In this document: positions 14,181 through 25,925 of the stretch, in pieces
Position numbering within the stretch: the stretch's first letter is position 1
How the letters are laid out: each line of letters opens with the position of its first letter
Assembly: GCA_022316685.1 (NCBI GenBank)
Contig: JAKJHU010000024.1
Span: forward strand, 8,898,943 to 8,962,942
Reading direction: 5' to 3'
From: Progne subis subis
Taxonomy: Eukaryota > Chordata > Aves > Passeriformes > Hirundinidae
DNA length: 64,000 bases
The notes under the pieces: generated by a model
What the model was told of the DNA's origin: nothing
The model's input: the letters and a program-made list of their open reading frames with translations, nothing else
Database searches by the model: none
Translations under genes and position numbers: made by a program

Positions 14181-16778
14181 ATTTTCAAAACACAAGAAAA
14201 TAGAAAGACCTTAGTATTTATCCTATTTTGATGCAATGGCAACATGACAGTAGTAGTCAGAGTACTCAATCAGAATTTGGCTTTCTTTGTACATAGTGCT
14301 AGCAAAAAAGAGTAATTTTGCAAAGTACATAACCTAAAGTTATTTCTACAAAATAAATGCCTTTGAAACTGTGAGAACATAGTTCATCAACTCTTCCCTA
14401 AATTACATAGTACAATTCACCAGCAAGTGCTGCATTCTCTATTAAAATTTGACACATTATAATTTCATAATTAGTGGTTATTTTAGGCTGGAGGAATTGC
14501 TGTTGCTTTTTTTAAGTTCTCATCACATTTTTCAAAAATAATTTTACTTTGTTTTTTAAAGGATGTTTTAAGTACTGGGGGGAAAACTTCTAAAACGTGA
14601 TAGGAGTGTCACCAATGCAGTGAGTTGTACTTGAGTCTGTAAAAATTGTGAAACAATACTATTGAAAGGTAGAATATGTAAAATTTGTTTTAACATGAAA
14701 GATTTAGATGCCCCACGATGATAATCTGAAAAATTTAAATAACTGATTTTGAAATTATTTTATTACAGTAAATGCTAAAACAGATTAGAAAAGAAAGGAA
14801 CAGTAAAATGTCAGTGGCCTCACACAAGGTGGATTTAATAATAAAATCTGATTTCAATAAGCAGGGAGGTGGCTTACCCCAAGTTCTAGGATTTAGCTAT
14901 GGAGCTCTTCTCCACATACACCAGGGATGTGAGTTCACTCCCTCTGGTCCATGTAAGGACCTCCCCAGTTAAGGGTGTTAAAGAAGAGCTGTCATAGAAG
15001 GGGGGTGGGCAGGGCCAGCAGAAAGCAATCAGTACACGTCATTCCATTCTGCTCTGCAGCCTCCTCTGTGAAAGAAGCTGCTGGATCAGACACAGAACAG
15101 CTCTAGCAAGCTCACACTTTATGGTTGACTGTGGGCTGGTCATTGCTCTCAGCCCAGATTTGCTATGGCTCGTCTCCTGTTAGCTTGCAGGGAGGAGGCA
15201 TCAAACCCATTTCTCTCACATTCTGCTCTACAAAGTGAAAGGAAAATATTTTCCATATCACACCAACTTCGTTCTCAAGAACAACAGATATGGACAAACC
15301 CAACCCTAGGACTGAGTGAAAGTTCTGGATTCAAACAGTAATTTTGGGTGAAGTTGCAGATAAGGGCCATATAAATTTGATGATAATTGCCTGTGTGCTC
15401 AACTGAAATTCTAAATGTAAACCTCCTTAAACTCTGAGACAGTTCAGCTGGATTTTCCTGTGTCTTTCCAGTGAACCCAAGAGTAGTTTTAAGTTTCTCA
15501 TGAATTTTAGATTTGGTTATAAACATTTTCACTATTTTTCTTGTGCATTATTTCATTTTCTATGAACTTAGTAATTAATTGTTGTGGTTTTGGTAAATCT
15601 GTTGGAGTTTTCTTGTAAAGCTTTTTAGCTATGTTTGGTTTTAGAGCCAATAAATCCTACTGTGTTTTATAAGATAACAGATTACTCAAACTAAGATATT
15701 TCTTAATATGTTGAACTGTGTTGGTGTTTTATTTTATTTCTTAAAGAACTGTTATAAGAGTTATAGATATTCAGTAATATTAATTAAAAAGCATAGTACT
15801 CCTCAGGTCAAACCAGTAGTTTCCTTTACCTACAATCATCCAAAACATATTCTTATTCCTTTCCTTCTTTCTCACTCAGCCTCCTAATATTGTCAGGGTT
15901 GATGTCATCAGTTATCCACTCCAGAATGCTGTAGTCCCTGGAAACTAATTGGTGGGAGGGGGAGACTGGCAACCAGAAGCCAAATTTATTTTAGCAGTTT
16001 GGGGTTTTTTTAAAAAATAGTATGTTTCATGAAACAGCGGTGCCTAATATTTCTTTACACTAGTAGTTTTCTTCTTGTTGTCTCATCCTTCATTCATTCT
16101 TCCTTGCCCGCCCCCCTAGCAAAATAAGAAAAACAGATTACTATAAATTTTGGCACAGAAGGATATTTGCATCATTTTCTTAGAAGTCACATGCTTTGGA
16201 CTTCCTCTTGTTTATGATATATTGAAATGTCTTCCAGATGTTTTTAATTATAAAAAGTTTTAAGGAAAGCAAAGTAATCCGTAATAAAATTTCCTCTACA
16301 TTTTTAAAAATAGCCAATAAATTAGTGTACTGTAGCTTATCAAACTGCCACATAATTCTGCGTTTGACCCCTGCGCAGTAAGGTCTGGCATTTCCTTAAG
16401 ACAGCTAGTTTGGTCAGAAGCAAAGCAGGCTTCCCTAGGCACAGTGTCAGTTCCTCTTGCAAGGGAGAGTGTTCCCTTCCTGGGGCCAAGCCAGCTGTGT
16501 GAGTGCTCAGTGGTGCGGGTGGCTCCGGCTTCCCATGCAAACACAGCCACCTCTGCTGCACCGGCTTGGAAGAAGCAGATGTGTGACATGGGGTATGCCA
16601 GAGTTTGGATTCAGGACAGATACCAGGAGAAAATATTTTAGCTGCTTCTTCATGTTGCTGATGCTGTGCTGCATGAGATTTTCATTTATACATTTTGGGC
16701 AGGTGCCCGGATTGCTGTGGTAAAATCTGGAAGAAAACACAATAAAAATAAGATTTGTTCAGTTTTCAAGGACATATT
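14181..16778. other. No recognisable gene or repeat
   Basis: Unique-looking DNA. Overlapping open frames on both strands at 16296-16740 sit in a slightly GC-richer patch, but they overlap one another and show no domain. No repeats or RNA genes are recognised. Confidence 0.45.
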
Positions 16779-16797
16779 GGGGGGGAGGGGGGGAAGG
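16779..16797 (+). other. G-quadruplex motif
   Basis: Seven G, one A, seven G, then AAGG. This satisfies the four-run rule of at least three G with one-base loops (GGG-G-GGG-A-GGG-G-GGG). The flanks are AT-rich. Nothing nearby marks a promoter, so any regulatory role is unknown. Confidence 0.6.
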
Positions 16798-17967
16798 TTT
16801 TATATCGTAAAAGACATTTTCAGATGGTTAAAGGACTAGATGAGTGACAACAGCTCTGGATTCTTAAAAATCTTTCTAAAATCTATCCCTTATATATGTT
16901 CTTCCGTTTATTCATCCTAATGACACCTGGTGAGGGTACTCACTCTAAGCCTGTATTTGTATAAGGAGTTAAGATAGGAAGGGTAATGGGAAATAGAAAT
17001 CAACTTTACCATTTCTATGATTTTTCAAGCTCTGTGTATGTGTGTGTGGTGGGTTTCTTTTCTCAGAAATATCAAGGTCTGAAAGAAAGGTATAGTTTCA
17101 CAAATATTTGATGAAAGAGTTACTAGGCTGTTGGATCATGGGTTTAGTGGCCTGCACATGTCTTTAAATTTGTCCTGCCAAAAGATCTCACTCTGAGAAA
17201 CAAGAATTTCAGCCCATATCCTGAAAGACAGCAATACAAAAGAGTTGTGCATTTGGTTCTAGCCAGGTATGGGAATTCTGTGGCACTCTGAGGTGAATTT
17301 GAGGCATTAGGTCTGGGAATATGATATAGAAACTGTAAAAGTGGGAAATCATAGAGCATCATAATGGACTAGAGCTCTTGCCTGGCAGATTCAGTTCTCT
17401 TCCAGAGATGGGAAGGGGAGGAATCAAGTAAAAAAGAGGTTTGTATATTTGGGGGATTTTTTTTTCCCAGAGTGTCTAAACACAGCCGGATTTGTAGTCG
17501 AAGGAAGTTACTTTTAATGTAGCTATACCACATTCTCAGGTGGCATAAATGGTATCTGAATGGTGAAAGTGAGCCCTGTTGGCTGTCACCACTCAAGGCT
17601 CTTGCCTTTTCTCACTAATTTTCCTTGAGCACTATTTCATCAGCCAGATTTGCAAAGAACAGTAAATAACTATGCAAAACTCCAAGCTTTTTTCTTTGCA
17701 TTAAAAGAGTAAAAGCAAATATTTCACCTTGCAAATGAATCTATTTGTATTTGTTGCAAAAGCAGCGCTGCGCAGAATTTGGACACAGTTTTAGCAGAGA
17801 GGAGACAGAATGCTAAGAAAGAGATGTTAAGACAAATTTCCATTGTATGCCTCTTAAAAACAGTAACTGATGGTAGTCTTGCCATCAAACTAGAAAGTGA
17901 CAATCAGTGATAAACAAGCCTTCCATGAAGGCTCATGGAAGTACGTTACATGTGATTTAGAGCTTAC
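16798..17967. other. No recognisable gene or repeat
   Basis: A short TG-rich patch lies near 17036-17050. Otherwise this is unique-looking DNA without recognised exons, repeats or RNA genes. The minus-strand open frame at 17369-17596 lacks a good splice acceptor. Confidence 0.45.
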
Positions 17968-18039
17968 CTCTGTAACGATGGTGGAAGGACATGAGAAGGA
18001 AGGAAGCAGTGACAGACCTCACTACAGTGGCAACCATGG
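17968..18039 (-). other. Exon-like segment, 72 bp, open frame
   Basis: Read on the minus strand, the segment ends at a strong donor (GAG|GTAAGCT, GT at 17967-17966) and begins after CAG at 18042-18040. The upstream pyrimidine tract is weak. One frame starts with two bases and then ATG GTT GCC, is open to the end and leaves one base over (phase 1 to phase 1). It would join in frame to the 159-bp exon-like segment at 18353-18511. The predicted peptide matches no family I recognise. This may be a pseudo-exon. Confidence 0.2.
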
Positions 18040-18352
18040 CTGAGAATTTTGACCAAATCTTGAAAGGAATATAAAATGCTAGTGACACGACCCCCCCCAA
18101 AAATCACCCCCTAGAACTATTCTATCTTTTCAGACACCAGAATTTATTGGTTTTCATTCTTAGAGTACATTAAGAACTACAGATCCATTTATTTTTTGGG
18201 AAGAGTCAGATGGTACTGCTAATATTGACTTGTCATCTGTTCCTCCACTGCAGGCCCTTCATGAATGCTTTTGTCCATACTCAGGCAAAGCTGTCACTGA
18301 GACCAAGGGAAATTTAGGCTTGAGTTCAGCTGACATGAAGGGTATCACTTAC

Positions 18353-18511
18353 CTAACGTCTCATCTGCTGCAGTAGGTTTCTGTGGCATTTGACTCTTTT
18401 TTAATGTTAAGGCAGGAAAATCTCTTGCATTTCTGATGCAGTGGCAGTAAAGACCTTTAAAGTGGAAGGGAAGACCCTTAAAGACAGCAGTGAAGTTGAT
18501 ATGAGATACAT
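18353..18511 (-). other. Exon-like segment, 159 bp, open frame
   Basis: On the minus strand a near-consensus donor, TTAG|GTAAGTG, follows an open frame that runs through the whole segment. A usable acceptor (TTGTTTTCTAAAG) precedes it at 18512. The open frame itself extends from an ATG at 18527 and would stop just inside the intron at 18345. Length is a multiple of three, phase 1 to 1, compatible in frame with the 72-bp segment at 17968-18039 about 310 bp downstream. The translated stretch (containing FKGLPFHFKGLYCHC) resembles no domain I know. Confidence 0.22.
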
Positions 18512-18527
18512 CTTTAGAAAACAACAT

Positions 18528-19068
18528 ATTATTAAATGTTCGACCGCATTTGTTTATTATATGCTGAACACTAGTAGTACCTATAGTGCTAGAGTTACTG
18601 TGGAGTCAGTATAAAGCTGGGTCTCTTCCCTCCTGAATATTTCCCACATAGGGAGTGAGAGGACTACACTGCTGAGGAGGATTTTTATGGGAGACAGAGC
18701 AAACATGGTGGTCACAGTCTGATGTGTGGTCTTGCTGTTACCAGCACTGGCAAGGTGGGGAAAATGGAGCTAGGTAAAACCAACCAATGCCAAGAATTCA
18801 CACATTTCAATCAATCTGATAAGATTCTTTACTGACCAACCTTTTGTTAAATTAGCCAGCTCTTTCTAATTGTAATCTACAATGAAAAGCTGGTGCTGTA
18901 GGGTCCAGTCTTTGTGCCTTCGAACCAGCAGAGACTAGCAGTGCTGATTTTTTTTTTCTTTTTTAATGAAGTTTTTCTTAGATTCATTTTATTCAGCTAC
19001 TCTTTTCTTGCCCTAGAGCTTTATCTCATTCCCAGAAGGGTGCCCTGGTCCCAAAGGAGTTTCCTTTC
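18528..19068. other. No recognisable gene or repeat
   Basis: Unique-looking DNA upstream (in plus coordinates) of the LTR that starts near 19069. Nothing else is recognised. Confidence 0.45.
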
Positions 19069-20015
19069 TATTTTCATTTGAAAGACAAGCATCTCCCAAG
19101 GAAAGTGGGAATCTCCCTTGGAACAGAAGATGTGACTCCCTTCCCTCCAAATTATTGTAACTCTGAAATTATGGGGCTTTCAGGCAAATATATGGGAAAA
19201 GGAGTAACAGTTCTTTACTAATATGTATATATACGTAACAAGGGAAACAATCGATAACAGCAGCAGCCACAACAAACAAATGCAGAGACCCAGTCCCAGC
19301 CCTCTCCCGGCGGCAGGCTTTCCCCTTCGGTGCAGTTCCACTCACAGCCGGCAGGGGCGCTGCTGGCTCCCAGCCGGGCAGGGCGGGTGCAATGGTTCCC
19401 TTACACCTGCAGGGGGCGCTGTGGCACGAGCTCAGGCACATCTCCCTCACGGGGTAATGGCGAGAGCGATGGAAAAAGAGCTTCCTTTACAAATTCACGG
19501 TGGGCAGCTCGTCCTGGTGCCCCTCTGGGTAGCAAAATGAGCAGCAAGGGTAGGAGAAGACGGGGTGGAACCCCACAGTGGTGGCAAATTCTCCCCACAG
19601 CGGCCACAATCTGTCTCCAGTCCAATGCCAAGAGCGAGAGCGCTAGTGGCTGTGTTATAGTGCCCAGCCCCGTCCCTCCAGCCTAAAATCTCGAGGTAGC
19701 TCTGCCCTTCCCAATAGAAAAGCTCCCAGGTAAGAGAGTATCCAGTTGCACCCTTGACCCTCTTCTTTCTCCCAGCCACATATTTTATACTCTTAAGTAT
19801 GGGTAGTTACTGTCTCTTAGCAGGAGAAAGGGAAAAAAAGGAAAAATCCCCCCAATACCGTCCTTGCAGGACGTCCCTGGCAGAACTGTCCCACTGTGGG
19901 GGAAGTGGTGGCACTACTCTGCCAAGTGGCAGTGGGTCCTTCTGAGCTGTGATGTGTCAGCAGCAGTTTTTAAGCAACGCCTGTCCTGTAGGCACAGTTC
20001 CACTGACAGAGATGG
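19069..20015. mobile_element. Avian endogenous-retrovirus LTR (solo)
   Basis: The left part (from about 19077, TTTGAAAGACAAGC, then the conserved blocks around 19150-19230) matches a terminal block I recognise from a common avian ERV LTR. The interior (19280-19700) is unusually rich in CpG. A minus-strand TATAAAATA lies at 19781-19789, which would suit a leftward promoter, but orientation of this family is not certain. No gag/pol/env-like frame is adjacent, so this looks like a solo LTR. The left edge is approximate; the right edge is uncertain by about 100 bp. The small open frames inside are not genes. Confidence 0.7.
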
Positions 20016-20904
20016 GCAGCTGTGCTCCAAGTAGGAGCGTACAAACTTGTCCTCTCACAGTGGCTGTGCTGGCCACCCAGGGCCTTGGACCCGACAGAGA
20101 AACCTGAGGAACTTGTGCGAGAAAAGCGTGACTACAGATAACAGAGAAGGTGTTGCTTTCTCAAGAGGGAGGATTTAAAGTGCTTTCTGTTCTTTTTGCT
20201 GAACTAAAGCTGTACAAGCCACATACTGAGGGCAGTGAGAGGTGCAGAAGCAATGTGAGTGACCCGGTCTCTGGATGTGTTCAGCGGTCTAAAGCACTTA
20301 AGAACTGGCATTTATTTTCACATTTCATTTGCCCTTTACCGCTGCAAAAGGCAGGAGAGCCAAGGAGCAGTGGGCCCAAGGTCTTCCAGCAGCGTTTGTG
20401 GGAGTGCGCTTGGAGTCCTCAGCCTACCTGTGGGAATAAGGCTGGGGAGGAACTTGTGGGATATTTATTGTCTGGCTCATCCATCAAGGAATATTTGTTT
20501 GTTTGTTAATTTATTTTATGAAGGTTGTACAGACTGCACATGCAGTTCCTCACTGCTCAGTCTTTGTTCAGAGTTTACAAGCCATGACTGGATGGCAGTA
20601 CCACAGCATAGCCTGCCTCCTGCTCTTGGAGCTTGTGGTGTACGGCAGGGTGCTGCAGGAGAGACTGTAAGAACAGGACACAGTACTGTGCCTTTGTAGA
20701 CAGAGTTTTCTGATTATTGGTTGGTTGGGTGGTTTTGTTTTGGTTTTTTTTAAGAGTTTTTGAATAGGACTTTATATAAATAGGGCTTTGATATTTCCAT
20801 TGCACTGTACTAAAAAAGCAATTGCAATTAAGGGGGCTGTCCACACAAAATCACAAAATTAGATGCTGGCATGGCTTTCTGTGTGCATTAAATGTCTGTT
20901 AAAA
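20016..20904. other. No firm feature; possibly LTR flank
   Basis: The first 100 bp still contain scattered CpG and may belong to the LTR. The rest is unique-looking. Two overlapping plus-strand open frames (20150-20509 and 20259-20699) have no domain. A G/T-rich patch lies at 20715-20755. Confidence 0.4.
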
Positions 20905-21418
20905 AAGAAACAAAGATGTATACAAGAGGTGAAAGGAGTCACCCAGGAGGACTTCAAAGGTACAAGGATGGACTGAGGAAAGCTAAGGTGCTCGGAGACT
21001 TGGATCTGGTAAAGGGTGGCAAGAAAGGCTCCTTCAGGTGCATTGTCAGCACAAAGAAAGCAAAGAAAAATGTGGACCTGCTGCTCAGAAGGGTATGAAG
21101 GATAAAGAGCCAGGTTCTTCTCAGAACCATGCAGGCAAAAAAGCAAGCAACGAAAGGTACAGATGGAAATACAGAAAATTCCACCTTAAAAAAAAAAAAA
21201 AGACCCAAAAGTTTTTAATTGTAAGGGTGATTGAACACTGAAACAGATTGCTGTGAAATGTTGTGGAGTCTCTGTCCTTGGAGACATTAAAAACTGGACT
21301 AGATATAACTATGAGCAACCTCTTCTTCTTGACCCTACTTTGAGCAGGGGTTTGAGTTGAACAGTCTCCTCTAGTGCCCTCCAGCCTCAATAATTTTTTG
21401 ATTCTGTGAAATTCTGTA
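20905..21418 (+). mobile_element. CR1 LINE fragment with large internal deletion
   Basis: From 20905 to about 21085 the plus strand encodes a CR1 ORF2 piece from the region between endonuclease and reverse transcriptase (visible words: RYKDGLRKAK, KKGSFR, NVDLLL). From about 21090 it switches to CR1 3' untranslated sequence (GAGCCAGGTTCTTCTCAG, then TTGTGGAGTCTCTGTCCTTG) and ends in the typical CR1 tail, GATTCTGTGAAATTCTG, at 21402-21418. The reverse-transcriptase-coding part is missing, so the copy is dead. An A14 run at 21188-21201 is an expansion inside the 3' region. Confidence 0.85.
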
Positions 21419-23136
21419 ATTTGCAATTTTAACAAATAGCTGTACTAACACTTTGGACTAAATTAATTTCTCTGTAAATCAATTGAGTATTTGTTATCAA
21501 AACTCTGTCAACTTAATTTAACCTAGACCTAAGTGTTCCATAAACCTTTTATTGAATCAGAGGTCAACAGTAATGTGTGCAGCTTTTGATTCCAATGAAA
21601 TCAACCTGTGGGGTGTTTTTTAATACACAGTCTTTTCTGAAAGTGAAACTGGCTGGAAGCAAAAGCGGAACTTACTTTATTGCTTTTCACTGTTCAAACT
21701 GGGAAAAACAGCAAAAGTAAATGGAGGTCATAGGTAGTCCTAAGTAAATTGAATTAAAAATATTAATTTGTTTACCACAGCAATGCCACTTCCAGTAATA
21801 TGATGAAGAAATTAGAGTATTTACTTTTACACTTACTACTTTGGCAGAGCCCTTTTGATGTTTTGTTTGAGCTTTCTGTAGGTTTTCTTCTTTTCATCAC
21901 GATTTCCTTACCCAACACCAGTATTTCATGGTTGTAAATACCTGTAAGATGCAGGTTGCTGTAATTTGTGACTGTAAGAGGCAGACTTGTGTAAATTATG
22001 CAAAGAAAGGGAGTAATTTACTCTGAAATGAATGCAGCCCTGTGCTGTCATAGCTCCAGGAAGGATGCTCATTTGTGCTCGTGTGTGCCGAGAAGGGTGA
22101 GGGCTGAGTTAAAGCAGATCAGGCCTGCTTTATTTTACACACTCCTGTTGTCTGTTTTGCTCAAAATTCTGCCTGATCCTGAAGTCCATTTGTGTTGTTG
22201 GGTTCCTAACTTGCACACATTTCTTTTGCCACTTACACCCATAAGAGCCACATTCCTTGCCATCCTGCTGGCTGCAGCTGCTGGCCATTAGCAGTGGTTG
22301 GCTCCTGGGAGCCAGTACCTGGTTTGGCTCCCCTTGGTTTGGTTTGGCTCATTTTAGGTAGCACATTCTGCAGTGCAGGTTAAATTAATGTATATTGCAT
22401 AGACAAGTGATGCTACATGGACTTAGAGAGAATCCTGCCCAGCCTGCATCTCCCCAGCTGGGTGTGGGCAGCTGGCAACAGTTTTTAATCACTCCTAAAC
22501 TGAAAAAAGAGGTCTGTGACCCTCTGCATTCCTCATGCACTGTATAGGAGTGTGTCTCTGTGTAGTTCCTTTGGTTGCAGGCTTTCTCCATGCTCTTTAT
22601 ACATGACCTATAGATATTCCTTCATATACTTATTCCATGGACTCCCTCTTCCTTCCTTTGGCAGTCATGCTGATACTTGACAGGATGTTTTCTGGCTTCT
22701 CTTACTTGCCCCACTTATAAGTGAATTCTTAGTACATAAACAGCTTCTTTTTAAACTAATTTACTATGCACAGTTTTGTCTTATTTGTTTTGTCTTTCTT
22801 CCAGCTCCATCTTGAAATGACTCATTGTAAAGGGTTTATTTAAATTTTTGAAGTTCCTTTTCAAAGCAACTTCTGGTTCAGCAGTGCAAGATGCTGTAGT
22901 CCAACAATACTAAGTCTTCCTTTCTTAATTCTTATGTTTTGCTTCCTAGTTTCCTTGTGGAATAGGTGAGAAGAGCAATTGCCTCTACTACTTAATGCCT
23001 CACAACTCAAAAAATCACTCCTTCAATGTAATTTTGAATCCCAGCCCAGCTGGTGGTTCTTAAGATTTCAGGTCCTGAATATGAGTTCAGCACTTTCAAA
23101 TGAATCACTGAGAATATTACTTCAGTCAAAGAGTCT
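21419..23136. other. No recognisable gene or repeat
   Basis: Unique-looking AT-rich DNA. A 16-bp near-perfect palindrome (TGGCTCC-TG-GGAGCCA) lies at 22299-22314, followed by a repeated GGTTTGGCTC word. No exon, RNA gene or interspersed repeat is recognised. Confidence 0.45.
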
Positions 23137-23282
23137 TCTTTTTTCTTTTTTCTTTTTTCTTTTTTCTTTTTTCTTTTTTCTTTTTTCTTTTTTCTTTTTT
23201 CTTTTTTCTTTTTTCTTTTTTCTTTTTTCTTTTTTCTTTTTTCTTTTTTCTTTTTTCTTTTTTCTTTTTTTTTTCTTTTTTT
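23137..23282 (+). repeat. (CTTTTTT)n heptanucleotide microsatellite
   Basis: About 20 tandem copies of a 7-base unit, C followed by six T, nearly uninterrupted until an expanded T run near the right end, then CCCCCTG. Because 7 is coprime to 3, every frame is open and translates to a 7-residue periodic Lys/Arg/Glu or Phe/Leu/Ser string; these are artefacts. The tract is pure pyrimidine on the plus strand. Confidence 0.95.
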
Positions 23283-25014
23283 CCCCCTGATTTTACAGAT
23301 GCAGATCCTCCTAGAAAAACATCCTCCAAGAAGTATCAAATGCAGAGAAAATTAATAAAATTTTCACTTCCCTGCCCCCCTGTTTATTTAAAGTGCTTGT
23401 TCTCTTCTATTCTTCTATAGTGCAACAACGATGTGTGGTATATGCTGCCTTTGCATGTAATTGGCCTATTGGCCTTCATTGTACTTATTTGTGATTTCAT
23501 CAAGATTTAAATTGAAACTTCTGTGTTTTTGTGAAGGTCTGTCTTTTGAGGAGCACCTTTTACCTTTTTTAATGAGCAGTTAGTGGGTTAAAGAATTTTC
23601 CTTTTTGTCTGCTGTCTGTGGACAGTTCTCCTCAGAAACAAGTTAATGGATAACGTCCCAGCTCTCACCAGGAAGTTTGGGTTTTAATAACCTGCCTGCT
23701 TATGGAAAGATATTATCAACTCTGAAGACAGAAACAGTGAAGATATTTAATGAACTGGGATATATTTTGAGCTTTGGTCATTAGCACACAGCGCTGATCT
23801 TCATCCTTAGTTTCTTATTGATACTAGCTGGATTGATGAAGAAGGGTGTGGATTGATTAAATAGGGTATAAAGGCAATCAAGTAGTTTTCTTCTTTAAAT
23901 TTATCCCCAAGGGTGTTTGTTGAGGGCTATGCAGCTTCCGTCCACAGAGACAGACACAGGCTGTACGGTGGTGGTTCCTTTGTTGGACCCTGAAGGGTAG
24001 AAATGATTTTCTGGATAAACTGGCTGAGGATTGTTGCAATTTAATGCAGATAGTTAAACAGGAAACTACCAAGAGAGGTTTTTGAAAAAATCTCCCCTAT
24101 ATGATGATTATGAATAAAAAATGTCAAAATAAATATGGGAAGCATCATCATTTACTTCTAATATTTCACTTACAGGAGATAAAAAATACAGGCAATGATT
24201 TTGTGGTCTGATCAGGGGTATTTCCTTACTTGCATTGAATTGACTAAGAGTGAGTATGATTTCAGTGAAAAATCCTAACTTTAAGTTGTTCATATTGAAG
24301 CATATAGAAAAGCTTCTCTTTTTTAATAATAAATTTGAAATAAATTTGACATACTAAAAATATTACTGGAAAGACTTCACTCTTTTAAGACAACCAATTG
24401 TTAGAACCCTTTTGATAATGTAAAGTATGTAAATTAATCACAGAGTGGAAGATGTCTCACATTGGATGTGGAGAGTTTGTTTAGTTTTGCTTCAAACCTG
24501 AACCTTCTTGGAGAAAAAGGGTCTGACAAAGAAAAAGTGAAAATGAAAACCAGCAGGAACATAAAAAGAAAATTTTGAAAAATTGTCAACCATCTTCATT
24601 CACAAACAATGAGTTCCTGAGCCAGAGATATTTGATACTCCTCATTTCTGGGAGAACAAATGTGAAAAGAAAGACAGGTCTATAGTCTGTTCTGCCTTTC
24701 CAGATGGTTGTTGAATCCCTACTCCAGTGGGGTGACTGAGCTGTTAAGATGAGAACCCTCAACCTGTATTCCTCAAAAAGTATCTTAATTAATTTAAATA
24801 ATACTGTCACTATGAGTAGGGTTTGTTTTCACTAAAACAGGTGGGGGCATAAAGAAGCTGCCCTAGTTAACAGATTTGATATAACCCCAGCAATGAGGCA
24901 ATGACAAGCTGCTGAGAATAGAAGCCTTTTCAGCCTATGGAGCTGTGAGGAGAGGAGGATCTGTGTACACAATTTTCTTGGTCCAAACTGAAAGGCAAAT
25001 GATTGAGAAAGGAC
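23283..25014. other. No recognisable gene or repeat
   Basis: AT-rich unique-looking DNA with several short open frames lacking domains or splice signals. No repeats are recognised before the CR1 that starts near 25015. Confidence 0.45.
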
Positions 25015-25925
25015 ATGAAATGAGCCATATTGGACCCAGAAGCTCATCTAGCCCCATCCTTGTCTCAGGTATCATCAGAAGTTGAAGAAGGTGGCTATTA
25101 CCCTTTGAAATACTATTCTGAACACAAAAACACTGTTCTAGCCCTGCTGAGCCAGAAGAGAGGTTTTCCTCCGTGGGAGACCTTCACAATTTTTTCCTCA
25201 TGAATCCAGTCACAGAACTTGTTTAAACCTTTGCATCCACTGTGGCATCTTTCTTCAAGGTGTACCGCAGCTTGACTGTACATTGCACTGGTTTGAGTGT
25301 GGAATCTGTTAGTGTTAATTGATGCTTCTGAGCTCTTGTTTGGGAAGAAGCAGTGAATGGATTCCCTGTTCCTGCTGCCGTGCCACTTCAAATTTGATAG
25401 GTGTCTATCATATCCTCCCTGTGCCATGTCTTCCATACATGCATGGTAGGTCTGGACCATGCCATTTGATTGTCTCCTGTCCAGTGGTCATTCTACAGCT
25501 TTTTTTATCCTTGCCACTCTTCTCCATGCCTTTTCTATTTCTATATCCATTTGAGAAATGGGATCAGAACCAGATAAAAGGGCTCTGGCTCTGTGGATTT
25601 ATCCACCTATGCAGTCATGCTCTCTATTTTCCCAGTGACTCCTAACATCTAACTTGCTGTTTTCTTCTGTCAACTGTTCTTTGAGCTGAGGCTTTAATTA
25701 TCTGTTATATTATCTGTATTACTTATCTGGCTAGTTTGTTACTCCGTGCTGTTGAGATCTTCCTCTTGGTGCAGTAATAAGCTTGGAGACCATAATTTTA
25801 AACGTATAGTCAGAACTGTTGATTCCATATGTTTCCCTTTACATTTGCTTGCATTAAATTTCATTGATCAATTTGTCACCCAGCAATTTGTCTCATAAAA
25901 TCCTTTTGCATATCTTCATAGGCAG
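25015..25925 (-). mobile_element. Diverged ancient CR1/L3-type LINE, 3' region
   Basis: The plus strand reads as the antisense of an old amniote CR1. Recognisable landmarks in order are CATATTGGACC and CATCTAGCCC (25025-25060), the block around 25200-25330, CTATCATATCCTCCCT (about 25405-25420), and TGCATTAAATTTCATTGATC with TTTGTCACCCAGCAATTTGT (25850-25895). Spacing follows the family over about 900 bp with many substitutions and small indels, so the insertion is old. All frames are broken. The open frames at 25113-25645 are chance products of this repeat. Confidence 0.8.

Noticed and set aside
18905..18925. Possible tRNA B box (TTCGAACC)
   Set aside because: Does not fit the B-box pattern on either strand and no cloverleaf or A box is nearby.
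20259..20699. 146-codon plus-strand open frame
   Set aside because: Overlaps another open frame in a different phase, no domain, lies between an LTR and a CR1.
23007..23339. Lys/Glu/Arg-repeat and Phe/Leu-repeat proteins
   Set aside because: Direct translation of the heptanucleotide microsatellite; every frame is open because the unit length is not a multiple of three.
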